From: an uncultured Methylobacter sp.
GTDB taxonomy: Bacteria; Pseudomonadota; Gammaproteobacteria; Methylococcales; Methylomonadaceae
Direction of reading: 5' to 3'
DNA length: 9,220 bases
Assembly: GCA_903831545.1 (NCBI GenBank)
Contig: CAIKYI010000419.1
Coordinates: forward strand, 1-9,220
Shown in pieces: positions 1-6,786 of this stretch. The first letter of the stretch is position 1. Each line of letters begins with the position of its first letter. The notes beneath the pieces are model-generated. The model saw nothing but the letters and a program-made list of their open reading frames with translations. It ran no database searches and was not told where the DNA came from. The translations under genes were made by a program, and so were the position numbers.

Positions 1-86
1 CAATGCGCGACAATGAAGTTATAGCCGCTGCCGACGAACACAATATCGCCATGGTCTTTACCGGCATGCGTCATTTCAGGCATTGA
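1..86 (+). CDS. purH: PurH C-terminus (partial): bifunctional AICAR formyltransferase / IMP cyclohydrolase
   Basis: Only the last 27 complete codons and a TGA stop (84-86) are inside the window; the gene begins upstream. The visible peptide contains MRDNEVIAAADEHNIAMVF and ends in TGMRHFRH. This is the typical C-terminal end of PurH, where the MRDxEVIxAAxE stretch and the GMRHFRH tail are strongly conserved in the AICAR transformylase domain. PurH carries out the last two steps to IMP in the cytoplasm: formylation of AICAR with 10-formyl-tetrahydrofolate, then ring closure. The next gene in the same direction is purD, the common purH-purD pair of gammaproteobacteria, and this supports the call. 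The fragment is short, but the motif is distinctive. Confidence 0.93.
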   Translation, partial: MRDNEVIAAADEHNIAMVFTGMRHFRH

Positions 87-92
87 TATTTG

Positions 93-160
93 AGGTTCAA
101 GGGGAAAGGTGCAAGGTTAAAGCCTTGCGCCTTTTACCTTGCACCTTTCTCCTTGAACCT
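93..160. repeat. Heptad-periodic long palindrome between purH and purD
   Basis: Positions 93-117 and 136-160 are reverse complements over 25 nt, with one exception (g103 opposite t150, a G-U wobble in RNA). Pairing can continue inward (119-122 with 131-134), leaving an 8-nt loop at 123-130. The whole element has a strict 7-nt rhythm: four units of pattern GNNNAAG at 95-122, one base (c123), then six units of pattern CTTNNNC at 124-165. The second half therefore runs one unit past the palindrome. It lies in the 94-bp purH-purD gap. There is no good T-run after the stem, so it is not a classic terminator, though such a stem could attenuate transcription or protect the purH 3' end. It resembles the dispersed short heptanucleotide repeats known from some bacteria; whether it recurs in this genome cannot be seen here. 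Confidence 0.85.
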
Positions 161-180
161 TTTACCTAAAATTTATACCC

Positions 181-1458
181 ATGAAAATCCTCATCGTAGG
201 TAGCGGCGGACGTGAACACGCCCTCGCCTGGAAAGCCAAGCAATCTTCCAAAGTCGAAAAAGTCTTTGTCGCGCCCGGCAATGCAGGTACTGCGTTGGAA
301 CCGTCTGTTGTAAACATTGCCATTGCCGTCGACGATATTGACGCACTCTTGGCCTTTGCCCAACAGGAAGCTATTGAGTTAACTATTATCGGCCCCGAAG
401 TACCGCTGGTTTTAGGCATTGTTGATAGTTTTCAGGAAGCGGGACTTAAATGTTTCGGACCTTCCGCAAAAGCCGCGCAACTGGAAGGCTCAAAGACTTT
501 TTGCAAAGACTTCATGATCCGCCACAACATCCCGACTGCAGCTTACCAGTCTTTTACCGATCCTGAGCAAGCCACAGCCTATATCAAACAACAAGGCGCC
601 CCGATTGTAGTCAAGGCCGATGGTCTGGCGGCAGGTAAAGGCGTTATTGTCGCCCAGACCGAACAGCAAGCCATTGCGGCTGTCGAAGATATGCTTTCCG
701 GCAATGTGTTTGGCATAGCAGGTAACCGCGTCGTTATCGAAGAATTTTTAAGTGGCGAAGAAGCCAGCTTTATCGTCATCGCGGATGGCAAACATGCCTT
801 GCCCATGGCAACTTCTCAGGATCATAAGGCCCGTGACAACGGCGACCTGGGTCCAAACACGGGCGGCATGGGGGCTTATTCACCGGCACCAGTGGTCACG
901 CCGGAAATTCACCAACGGGTTATGCGTGATGTTATCGAACCCACTTTAAAAGGCATGGCGGCTGACGGATTGCCTTATACCGGCTTTTTATATGCTGGTT
1001 TGATGATTTCAGCCGATGGCGTTATTAAAGTACTTGAATACAACTGCCGCTTTGGCGATCCTGAAACGCAGCCGATTATGATGCGCCTGAAAAGTGACCT
1101 GATTGAGCTTTGTTTGGCAGCGTTGGCCGGTGAACTGGACAAAACCGACAGTGACTGGGATGACCGTGCAGCTTTAGGCATCGTTTTGGCCGCAGGCGGT
1201 TATCCGGATGCCTATCAAAGTGGTGCCGTTATTACTGGTTTGCCAGATCAGGAACAGGGAGACAACAAAGTTTTTCATGCTGCAACCCAACAGGTTGGCA
1301 ACGACTTGGTAACTACAGGTGGCCGGGTTTTATGCGCTTGTGCTTTAGGGCAGGACATAAAAGAAGCCCAAGGCAAAGCCTATGATCTGGCCAACCGCAT
1401 CCATTGGGATAATGTGTATTACCGTACCGATATTGGCTTTAAGGCGATAAAAAATTAA
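181..1458 (+). CDS. purD: Phosphoribosylamine-glycine ligase (GAR synthetase)
   Basis: This 425-residue protein is close to the usual PurD length (about 425-430). It joins glycine to 5-phosphoribosylamine using ATP, giving GAR, the second step of purine synthesis in the cytoplasm. The N-terminus has the family signature GSGGREHAL (residues 7-15). The ATP-grasp core follows with VVKADGLAAGKGVIVA, then ATSQDHKARDNGDLGPNTGG with GMGAYSP directly after it. The metal-binding segment EYNCRFGDPETQP supplies the Glu and Asn ligands. The C-terminal domain contains VLAAGGYP and ends in RTDIGFKAI, as in other PurD proteins. The ATG is fixed by the conserved start MKILIVGSGGREHAL. No Shine-Dalgarno sequence precedes it; the leader is the CTT-rich arm of the 93-160 palindrome followed by an AT-rich stretch. 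It is probably cotranscribed with purH. All expected motifs are present and no frameshift is seen. Confidence 0.98.
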   Translation: MKILIVGSGGREHALAWKAKQSSKVEKVFVAPGNAGTALEPSVVNIAIAVDDIDALLAFAQQEAIELTIIGPEVPLVLGIVDSFQEAGLKCFGPSAKAAQLEGSKTFCKDFMIRHNIPTAAYQSFTDPEQATAYIKQQGAPIVVKADGLAAGKGVIVAQTEQQAIAAVEDMLSGNVFGIAGNRVVIEEFLSGEEASFIVIADGKHALPMATSQDHKARDNGDLGPNTGGMGAYSPAPVVTPEIHQRVMRDVIEPTLKGMAADGLPYTGFLYAGLMISADGVIKVLEYNCRFGDPETQPIMMRLKSDLIELCLAALAGELDKTDSDWDDRAALGIVLAAGGYPDAYQSGAVITGLPDQEQGDNKVFHAATQQVGNDLVTTGGRVLCACALGQDIKEAQGKAYDLANRIHWDNVYYRTDIGFKAIKN

Positions 1459-1527
1459 CGTCAATCACCTCGCAATGACTCTATGTAAAGAACAATACCT
1501 CAAGAAAGCTTATTAGTTAAGTCATAG

Positions 1528-1620
1528 AAAAATAGAACACGGATTAAACAGAGTAAGACAGACTAGTTTTTAAACATCTGTGTAAATCCGTCTGATCAGT
1601 GTCATCCGTGTTCCATTTTT
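1528..1620. repeat. Inverted repeat between convergent genes, possible bidirectional terminator
   Basis: Positions 1528-1544 and 1604-1620 are inverted copies over 17 nt with one mismatch (a1534 opposite c1614). The arms contain AACACGGAT / ATCCGTGTT, and each ends in a run of five A/T, so RNA read from either strand would finish the stem with U residues. The interior (1577-1613) holds related CTGTGT / ATCCGT words, which makes the element look like a composite repeat. Similar 'ATCCGTGTT...CTGTGT' blocks are, from memory, widespread intergenic repeats in environmental bacteria. The element sits exactly between the purD stop and the stop of the convergent alkB-like gene, whose TAA (1621-1619) lies in the outer end of one arm. 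A role in ending both transcripts is inferred from position; the 59-nt spacer between arms is long for an intrinsic terminator. Confidence 0.6.
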
Positions 1621-2242
1621 ATGACCGTTTAATGGGGATTATTTTTTTGCGAGTTACCTTAATCATCCGAAACGTCAGATTAATACGAGGCGATTTCGTT
1701 TTTTTGGTTTTAGGCACTGAGTGCAGCCAATGATGTTGCATCTCCCCGGCCATGATTAACAAATCGCCATGACCAAGGACAATATCCAGCTTCTCTTTGC
1801 TGGTTTTATGATGAAGCTTGAACAATCGTTCATCACCCAGGCTTAAAGAAGCAATCACCGGATTTGGCCCCAGCTCTTTTTCATCATCGGCATGACAGCC
1901 CATTGAGTCTTGACCGTTACGGTATAGATTTGCCAGTACGCTATTAAACGCACATTCGCAGCGTTGCTCTACTTTTTCTCTGGCCGCCTGCAAGGCCATA
2001 GTCCAAGGCAACGGTTGATGATTAACGCCTGAGTAACGATAAACAACTTCTGCATCGCCATACCAACACATCAGCCGAGGCACTTTAAGCCATTTTCCGT
2101 AAATAAAAATCGCCTCTTCCTGCCAGGCCAACCCGGTTTGCAAGTGTTTAAATAACCGGTCAGATTCAGGCAAACTGTAAAAATTGTTTAGCAAATACAG
2201 CTCACCATCGCGGGGAGCCAGATTGGGTTCATCATTTAACAC
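1619..2242 (-). CDS. AlkB-family Fe(II)/2-oxoglutarate-dependent dioxygenase (ALKBH2/3-like)
   Basis: This 207-residue protein matches the compact bacterial AlkB type that resembles human ALKBH2/3. Such enzymes remove alkyl lesions such as 1-methyladenine and 3-methylcytosine from nucleic acids by oxidation. The order of motifs is PRLMCWYGD (residues 55-63), NSVLANLYRNG (100-110), the iron-binding H117-x-D119 in CHADDEKELGPNPVIASLSLG, the third ligand H174 in QHHWLHSVPKT, and the 2-oxoglutarate-binding arginines R186 and R192 in RINLTFR. All catalytic residues are present. A short basic tail (VTRKKIIPIKRS) closes the protein. The start is GTG at 2242-2240, directly after the TAA of the TonB receptor (zero gap). 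No ATG is in frame nearby and no clear Shine-Dalgarno is seen, so translation is probably coupled to the receptor gene. It is the last gene of the signalling operon, an unusual place for a repair enzyme. The substrate (DNA, RNA or tRNA) cannot be told from sequence. Confidence 0.93.
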   Translation of the reverse strand: MLNDEPNLAPRDGELYLLNNFYSLPESDRLFKHLQTGLAWQEEAIFIYGKWLKVPRLMCWYGDAEVVYRYSGVNHQPLPWTMALQAAREKVEQRCECAFNSVLANLYRNGQDSMGCHADDEKELGPNPVIASLSLGDERLFKLHHKTSKEKLDIVLGHGDLLIMAGEMQHHWLHSVPKTKKTKSPRINLTFRMIKVTRKKIIPIKRS

Positions 2243-4387
2243 TTAAAAGTTAATCGAGGCTTCCAGATAAAAACTCCGACCAGGCATTGGCAAATTACCA
2301 CCTATCGCAACCGAAGCCGGCTCTTGGTAACGCGTGTCCAAGGCATTGCGTAACGAAGCGGCAAGATTAAGGTGCCCATAAAGCTTTTTACCCCGCAAGG
2401 TCAGGTCAATGGTTTGGTAATCATTTAAGGGCCCGTTAGAAACTATAGGATTAATCCTGCTACCGACCCATTTAATTTGCGGCTGAATATACCACTTCGG
2501 TATAAACTGCCAGGCAGCGGCAAAATAAACTTGCTGCGTGGGTACGCCGGTAACCCGACTTTCGGTTTTATCGTTTAATGCATATTGCCAGGCATAATTA
2601 CCCATCAGATTCCATTGTTCATTGACTTGCCAATTGCCCTCAAATTCAGCGCCGTAGCCGTTTTGTGTGCCCGTATTTTGAAAAGTTGACGAAGCTATCT
2701 CCGGTACCAAAGCAATGAGCTGTTTAATTTGATAATAATACAAATTAGCCGCTGTTCTTATTGAGGAAACGGGGTGGTAGTCAAAAGCCCATTCATAGGT
2801 CTGCATGGTTTCAGGCTTTAAATTTCTGTTACCCAGACGCACCGGATTGTTCTGTGCTGCTTGCTCTGCAAATCCGGGCGCTCTAAAGGCTTTGCCATAC
2901 ATCCATTTAGTGGTCAGTTGTTTATTAACATCCCAAACCAAGGCTGCACGGGGATTAAAAGTACCGCCAAAATCAGAATAACCATCGTAACGGCCACCGG
3001 CAGTAAGCTGCCAATCCTCCGCCAGCTTCCATTCATCCTGTAAAACATAAGACCAGACCGAGCGATGCATATTGGCTAAATAAACATAAGGCGTATTGGT
3101 TACACTGGTTAAGGTTCCGTTTATTGTTGTTGGTGAAGCCGCACCGGCTAAGACCCCGGGGCCATAGTTTTTAGTTTCGCTGGTAGTTATTATCTCGGAT
3201 CGGTAACCAGCGCTCGCCCTCAATAAATGGTTAGCCCAACCCTTGTAGATGGAACTTAATTCAAAGGCCGGAATTTCCTCCACTCGACCTACTCTGGCAT
3301 TGACCCCGTTCTGAAATGTAGGTATTGCAACTATATCGACTATCCGTTTAGGCAGAATATTGCCGTATTGATCAATCGGTAATTTTGTACCATCCGGAAA
3401 AACCTGCAACGGCGCCAAAAAGTCAGCGCGTAAATAACTGCCATGCGCCAACAACTCCCAGTCATTAAACCAGTCTGCCGTTGAGAAACGTACGTCTCCC
3501 AAATATTGCCCGCCAGTAATGTTGCCTTTCGGATCCAGGGCCACTGCAGTTCCGGCTCGGGAACCGCCTTGTTGATCAAAAGCCCAGAAACCGATATCCC
3601 AATGCTTACGCTGCAGGTTTAAATGGCCGTTATAGCTTTCATAATTGGTATTCATCGACCCAGGTGCATTAGAGGCATTCGTCCCACGGCTTTTATCCAA
3701 AACAGTTTGAAGGTCAGTTTTAAGCACACGACTGTTATCGCCACCGGTATGTTGATATTGCAGACTGGTCGCGATATCCCAACCCGCCCAGGTTGTTCCG
3801 TGTTGCCCCCAACCGCTTTGGGTATCATGATCGCCCACCCGGCCACCAACAGTTGTTCCATCGATATCTTTGGCTTTTTTAGTGATGATATTGATCACGC
3901 CGGCAAACGCATCGGCACCATAAAGCGCGGAACCAGGCCCACGTATAACTTCTATCTGCTGAATCGCCTCCAAGGACAATTCCATACCGGTTAAAGTCGT
4001 ACCCACATAAGGCAAGGAATAACGCGTACCGTTTAGCAGCATCAGAATTTCGGAATTGGTGGCATTAGCTATGCCACGCAAGCTGTAATGATAATCACCG
4101 GTCGATGCCTGTAAACTGCCATGCATGCCTGGCACAGTTTCCAGTACTTGGTGGAGCTCCGTCGCCCCCATGGCTTTGATTTGTTCGGCGGTAATAACGC
4201 TGGTCACTGCCGCCGACTGCGAGACAGATTTGGCCGTACCGGTCGCGATAGTAACCGAGGTAGCCGCTAACTCTGCCGGCGACATGGCAAAAAAATCATC
4301 CACTGGCTCTGCCTCGGCCCTTACAGAATCATGGTAAAAAAACATCAGTGCCAAACAGTTAACAACGAGTGTGATTTTAGAAGTCAT
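2243..4387 (-). CDS. TonB-dependent outer-membrane receptor, YfiR-associated type
   Basis: This 714-residue receptor takes up an unknown ligand, or senses it, across the outer membrane using TonB energy. A signal peptide covers about residues 1-24 (hydrophobic core ITLVVNCLALMFF, cleavage near VRA). The mature N-terminus has the short segment FFAMSPAELAATSVTIATG (32-50), in the place of a TonB box. The plug domain runs from about 55 to 170 with SAAVTSVITAEQI, YSLRGIANATNSEILMLLNG, and IEVIRGPGSALYGADAFAGV followed by INIITK. The barrel follows to the end, with FRAPGFAEQAAQNNPVRLGN and RNLKPETMQTYE, and it finishes in SFYLEASINF, with the terminal Phe expected for BAM-assembled barrels. The start ATG overlaps the stop of the GGDEF-EAL gene in ATGA (4384-4387), implying coupling; the upstream GGGAC is a weak Shine-Dalgarno. 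Placement behind a YfiR-like gene and a cyclase suggests a signalling role (inference). The sequence does not identify the ligand: siderophore, cobalamin, metal complex or carbohydrate are all open. Confidence 0.93.
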   Translation of the reverse strand: MTSKITLVVNCLALMFFYHDSVRAEAEPVDDFFAMSPAELAATSVTIATGTAKSVSQSAAVTSVITAEQIKAMGATELHQVLETVPGMHGSLQASTGDYHYSLRGIANATNSEILMLLNGTRYSLPYVGTTLTGMELSLEAIQQIEVIRGPGSALYGADAFAGVINIITKKAKDIDGTTVGGRVGDHDTQSGWGQHGTTWAGWDIATSLQYQHTGGDNSRVLKTDLQTVLDKSRGTNASNAPGSMNTNYESYNGHLNLQRKHWDIGFWAFDQQGGSRAGTAVALDPKGNITGGQYLGDVRFSTADWFNDWELLAHGSYLRADFLAPLQVFPDGTKLPIDQYGNILPKRIVDIVAIPTFQNGVNARVGRVEEIPAFELSSIYKGWANHLLRASAGYRSEIITTSETKNYGPGVLAGAASPTTINGTLTSVTNTPYVYLANMHRSVWSYVLQDEWKLAEDWQLTAGGRYDGYSDFGGTFNPRAALVWDVNKQLTTKWMYGKAFRAPGFAEQAAQNNPVRLGNRNLKPETMQTYEWAFDYHPVSSIRTAANLYYYQIKQLIALVPEIASSTFQNTGTQNGYGAEFEGNWQVNEQWNLMGNYAWQYALNDKTESRVTGVPTQQVYFAAAWQFIPKWYIQPQIKWVGSRINPIVSNGPLNDYQTIDLTLRGKKLYGHLNLAASLRNALDTRYQEPASVAIGGNLPMPGRSFYLEASINF

Positions 4388-6786
4388 TTGGAAGTCCCGA
4401 CAAAGGGCTTTATAAGTTTAAGTTCATTCAATGGTACCGGTTTGCCTATACCATAGCCTTGCGCATAGTCGACGCCTAATTCTTTAAGCAAATTGAAAAT
4501 CTGTTCGTTTTCAACAAACTCGGCAATTGTTTTTTTACCCATGACATGACCGACTTCGTTAATTGATTTCACCATCGCCAAATCCACTTTATCATCAAGA
4601 ATATCTTTAACAAACAAACCATCAATTTTAAGATATTCAACCGGCAGGTTTTTTAAATAAGCAAATGAAGACAAGCCGCTGCCAAAATCATCCAGTGAAA
4701 ATAAACAGCCGCGTTCTTTCAATTGATTAATAAAGCGGGTCGCATGCGATAAATTGGCAATTGCAGCTGTTTCGGTAACTTCAAAACAGATTTTATGTGC
4801 AGGAATATCCCACTTGGCAAACTGTTCTGAAATAAACACAAGCATGGTTTCATCAGACATCGACAAACCGGATAAATTAACCGAACACAACGATAATGCC
4901 TCAAGAAAACCCGGTTCCGTAGCTATCCATTGAAACAAATGACTAATCACCCAGCGATCCAGCGCAGGCGCCAGGTTATAACGTTCCGCCGCCGGTAAAA
5001 ATGCCCCGGGCGGAATAATATGGCCACTTGCATCCTGATAACGAACCAGGGTTTCAAAATGCATGCCTTGTTCATGATGGGCAATCGGCACAATCGGCTG
5101 TCCATAAAGGCAGAATCGATTTTGTTCCAGGCCCTGCTGGATTTTTTCCACCCATTGCATTTCTCCCTGCCTCAGCGCTAATTCCTCGTCATCCGGACGA
5201 AAAACGTGCACACGATTCCGACCGTTGTCTTTAGCCGCGTAGCAGGCGGCATCGGCCTCTTTAAGCAAGTCGACCGAATTGCCGCTGGCCCTGTTTATCG
5301 CTGAAATACCGATACTCACGCCTATAGTAAAACTTCGGTCTTCCCAGGCAAATCGAAAATCCTTGACCAAATCACGTAAATTCTCACAGGCTCTATACGA
5401 CTCGGTTAATGAGCAATTGTTCATCAACACGCCAAACTCATCTCCGCCTAACCGGGCTACAAAATCATTGCGACGAGTATGTTTTCTGAGCAATTCGCCT
5501 AACTGCCTAAGCAACTCATCCCCTGCAAGATGACCGCAAGTATCGTTAACCACTTTAAATTGATCAAGATCCAGATAACACAACGCATGTTCCGTGTTAT
5601 CGGTGTTAGCCAAAGCGACCGCCTGCTTAATATAATCATCGAACTGACTGCGATTAGCCAAACCGGTCAATGAGTCATGACTGGCTTGATAGGCAATTTT
5701 TTCGCTCAATAAACGGGCTTCCGTTATATCTTCCCCCACCATTAGCAGACTGGCTTGCTGATATTCATTTTCAACCAAACGCGCAGATTCTCTAACCCAA
5801 ATGACCCTGCCATTTTCACAAACCTGTCGAATCTCATGCTTAAATACTTGAGTTGGATTATTCAAACACCGCTCAAATAAATTCTGGATTATTGAATAAT
5901 CGTCCTCATGAACAAAATCAAATATTGAGCAATCCTGAATTTCTTCAACTGATAAGCCCAGATGCCTTGCTCCGGTCTGATTAACCGATAATATTCGACC
6001 ATCTGCCTTCAAATTAAAGACCATCGTCGGATTATCGTCATATAACGCCAAATAGCGATCTTTTGCCTGTATTAAAGCCAGATTCTGAGCTTCGACAGTA
6101 GCAATCAAACCATTAAAGGCATCAACCAGAACGCCCAGTTCGTCATTATTAACTTTAACAGCCCTTAACGAGTAATCCTGTGCATCGTTAATTTTTTCAA
6201 CCTTATCAACAAGTTTTTTTATCGGTAAAGAAATAAGCGTCAATAATGGCATGGACAAAAAGAAACTGACCAAAGAAATCCCTGCCAACACTGAAATTAT
6301 AATTGCAACAAAGCGTATTCTGCGCCAATAATCAATCGTCAAGTCGGCATGTAAATATACGGTACCGACTTCTGAACCATCTACAAAAATGGCTTGGACT
6401 ATATACAAATGGGTTTTTTCAAAGCGCGATACTTCAGACTTGGTTGATACTGGGCAAGCCCATACTTTTGGGTTTTGTTTTTGTAACTCAGCAAATACGA
6501 CGCCTTTCGCATCATAAATACAAGCGACCTGCACTTCCCGGACATTATTAAAGACAGCCAAATTTTCATTGGCCAAATCCAGATCTTCAAACATTAAAGC
6601 TGCGGTACTCCGACTCCCTACTATTTGAGCCAAGGTTGATAAGTCCTCGAGCGTATTTTTCTGAAACTCTGATATTTCCAATACCACCAGAATTACACAG
6701 GCATACAACAAGGAAGTAATACTGGAAAAAATCAAAATGAGCAGTAATTTCCGGTTTATAGACAGATTACGAATAAACTTATTCAT
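4384..6786 (-). CDS. Membrane c-di-GMP enzyme: CHASE8-like sensor, HAMP, PAS, GGDEF, EAL
   Basis: Starting at the ATG at 6786 the protein has 800 residues. A first membrane helix (about 13-37) is followed by a periplasmic domain (38-155) whose stretch AQIVGSRSTAALMFEDLD resembles the CHASE8 sensor of YfiN/DgcN. A second helix (158-182), HAMP (183-235) and a PAS domain (242-355, ending in MVGEDIT) follow. The GGDEF domain (365-530) has an intact GGDEF at 447-451 and an inhibitory RxxD site (R438, D441) five residues before it, so cyclase activity with product inhibition is expected. The EAL domain (545-790) has E578-T-L in place of EAL, N637, E669, D699, D700, K720, E756 and Q776, all residues needed for phosphodiesterase activity. 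Both halves look catalytically competent. An upstream in-frame TTG (6801) would add five residues, but the ATG has GAGGG eight bases before it and overlaps the yfiR-like stop in ATGAATAA. Its neighbours are a YfiR-like regulator upstream and a TonB receptor downstream. Confidence 0.95.
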   Translation of the reverse strand: MNKFIRNLSINRKLLLILIFSSITSLLYACVILVVLEISEFQKNTLEDLSTLAQIVGSRSTAALMFEDLDLANENLAVFNNVREVQVACIYDAKGVVFAELQKQNPKVWACPVSTKSEVSRFEKTHLYIVQAIFVDGSEVGTVYLHADLTIDYWRRIRFVAIIISVLAGISLVSFFLSMPLLTLISLPIKKLVDKVEKINDAQDYSLRAVKVNNDELGVLVDAFNGLIATVEAQNLALIQAKDRYLALYDDNPTMVFNLKADGRILSVNQTGARHLGLSVEEIQDCSIFDFVHEDDYSIIQNLFERCLNNPTQVFKHEIRQVCENGRVIWVRESARLVENEYQQASLLMVGEDITEARLLSEKIAYQASHDSLTGLANRSQFDDYIKQAVALANTDNTEHALCYLDLDQFKVVNDTCGHLAGDELLRQLGELLRKHTRRNDFVARLGGDEFGVLMNNCSLTESYRACENLRDLVKDFRFAWEDRSFTIGVSIGISAINRASGNSVDLLKEADAACYAAKDNGRNRVHVFRPDDEELALRQGEMQWVEKIQQGLEQNRFCLYGQPIVPIAHHEQGMHFETLVRYQDASGHIIPPGAFLPAAERYNLAPALDRWVISHLFQWIATEPGFLEALSLCSVNLSGLSMSDETMLVFISEQFAKWDIPAHKICFEVTETAAIANLSHATRFINQLKERGCLFSLDDFGSGLSSFAYLKNLPVEYLKIDGLFVKDILDDKVDLAMVKSINEVGHVMGKKTIAEFVENEQIFNLLKELGVDYAQGYGIGKPVPLNELKLIKPFVGTSK

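Noticed and set aside
93..165. CRISPR-like array or purine riboswitch before purD
   Set aside because: Units are only 7 nt with no spacers, and the region has no resemblance to the three-way junction of a purine riboswitch.
139..172. Promoter for purD inside the palindrome (TTGCAC or TTGAAC with TAAAAT)
   Set aside because: The spacings are 22 and 8 nt, both outside the usual 16-18 range; readthrough from purH is more likely.
3623..3994. 123-codon open frame on the + strand opposite the TonB receptor
   Set aside because: It lies wholly antisense to a conserved plug and barrel coding region, has no recognisable domain and no ribosome site I could see; it is a shadow of the receptor codons.
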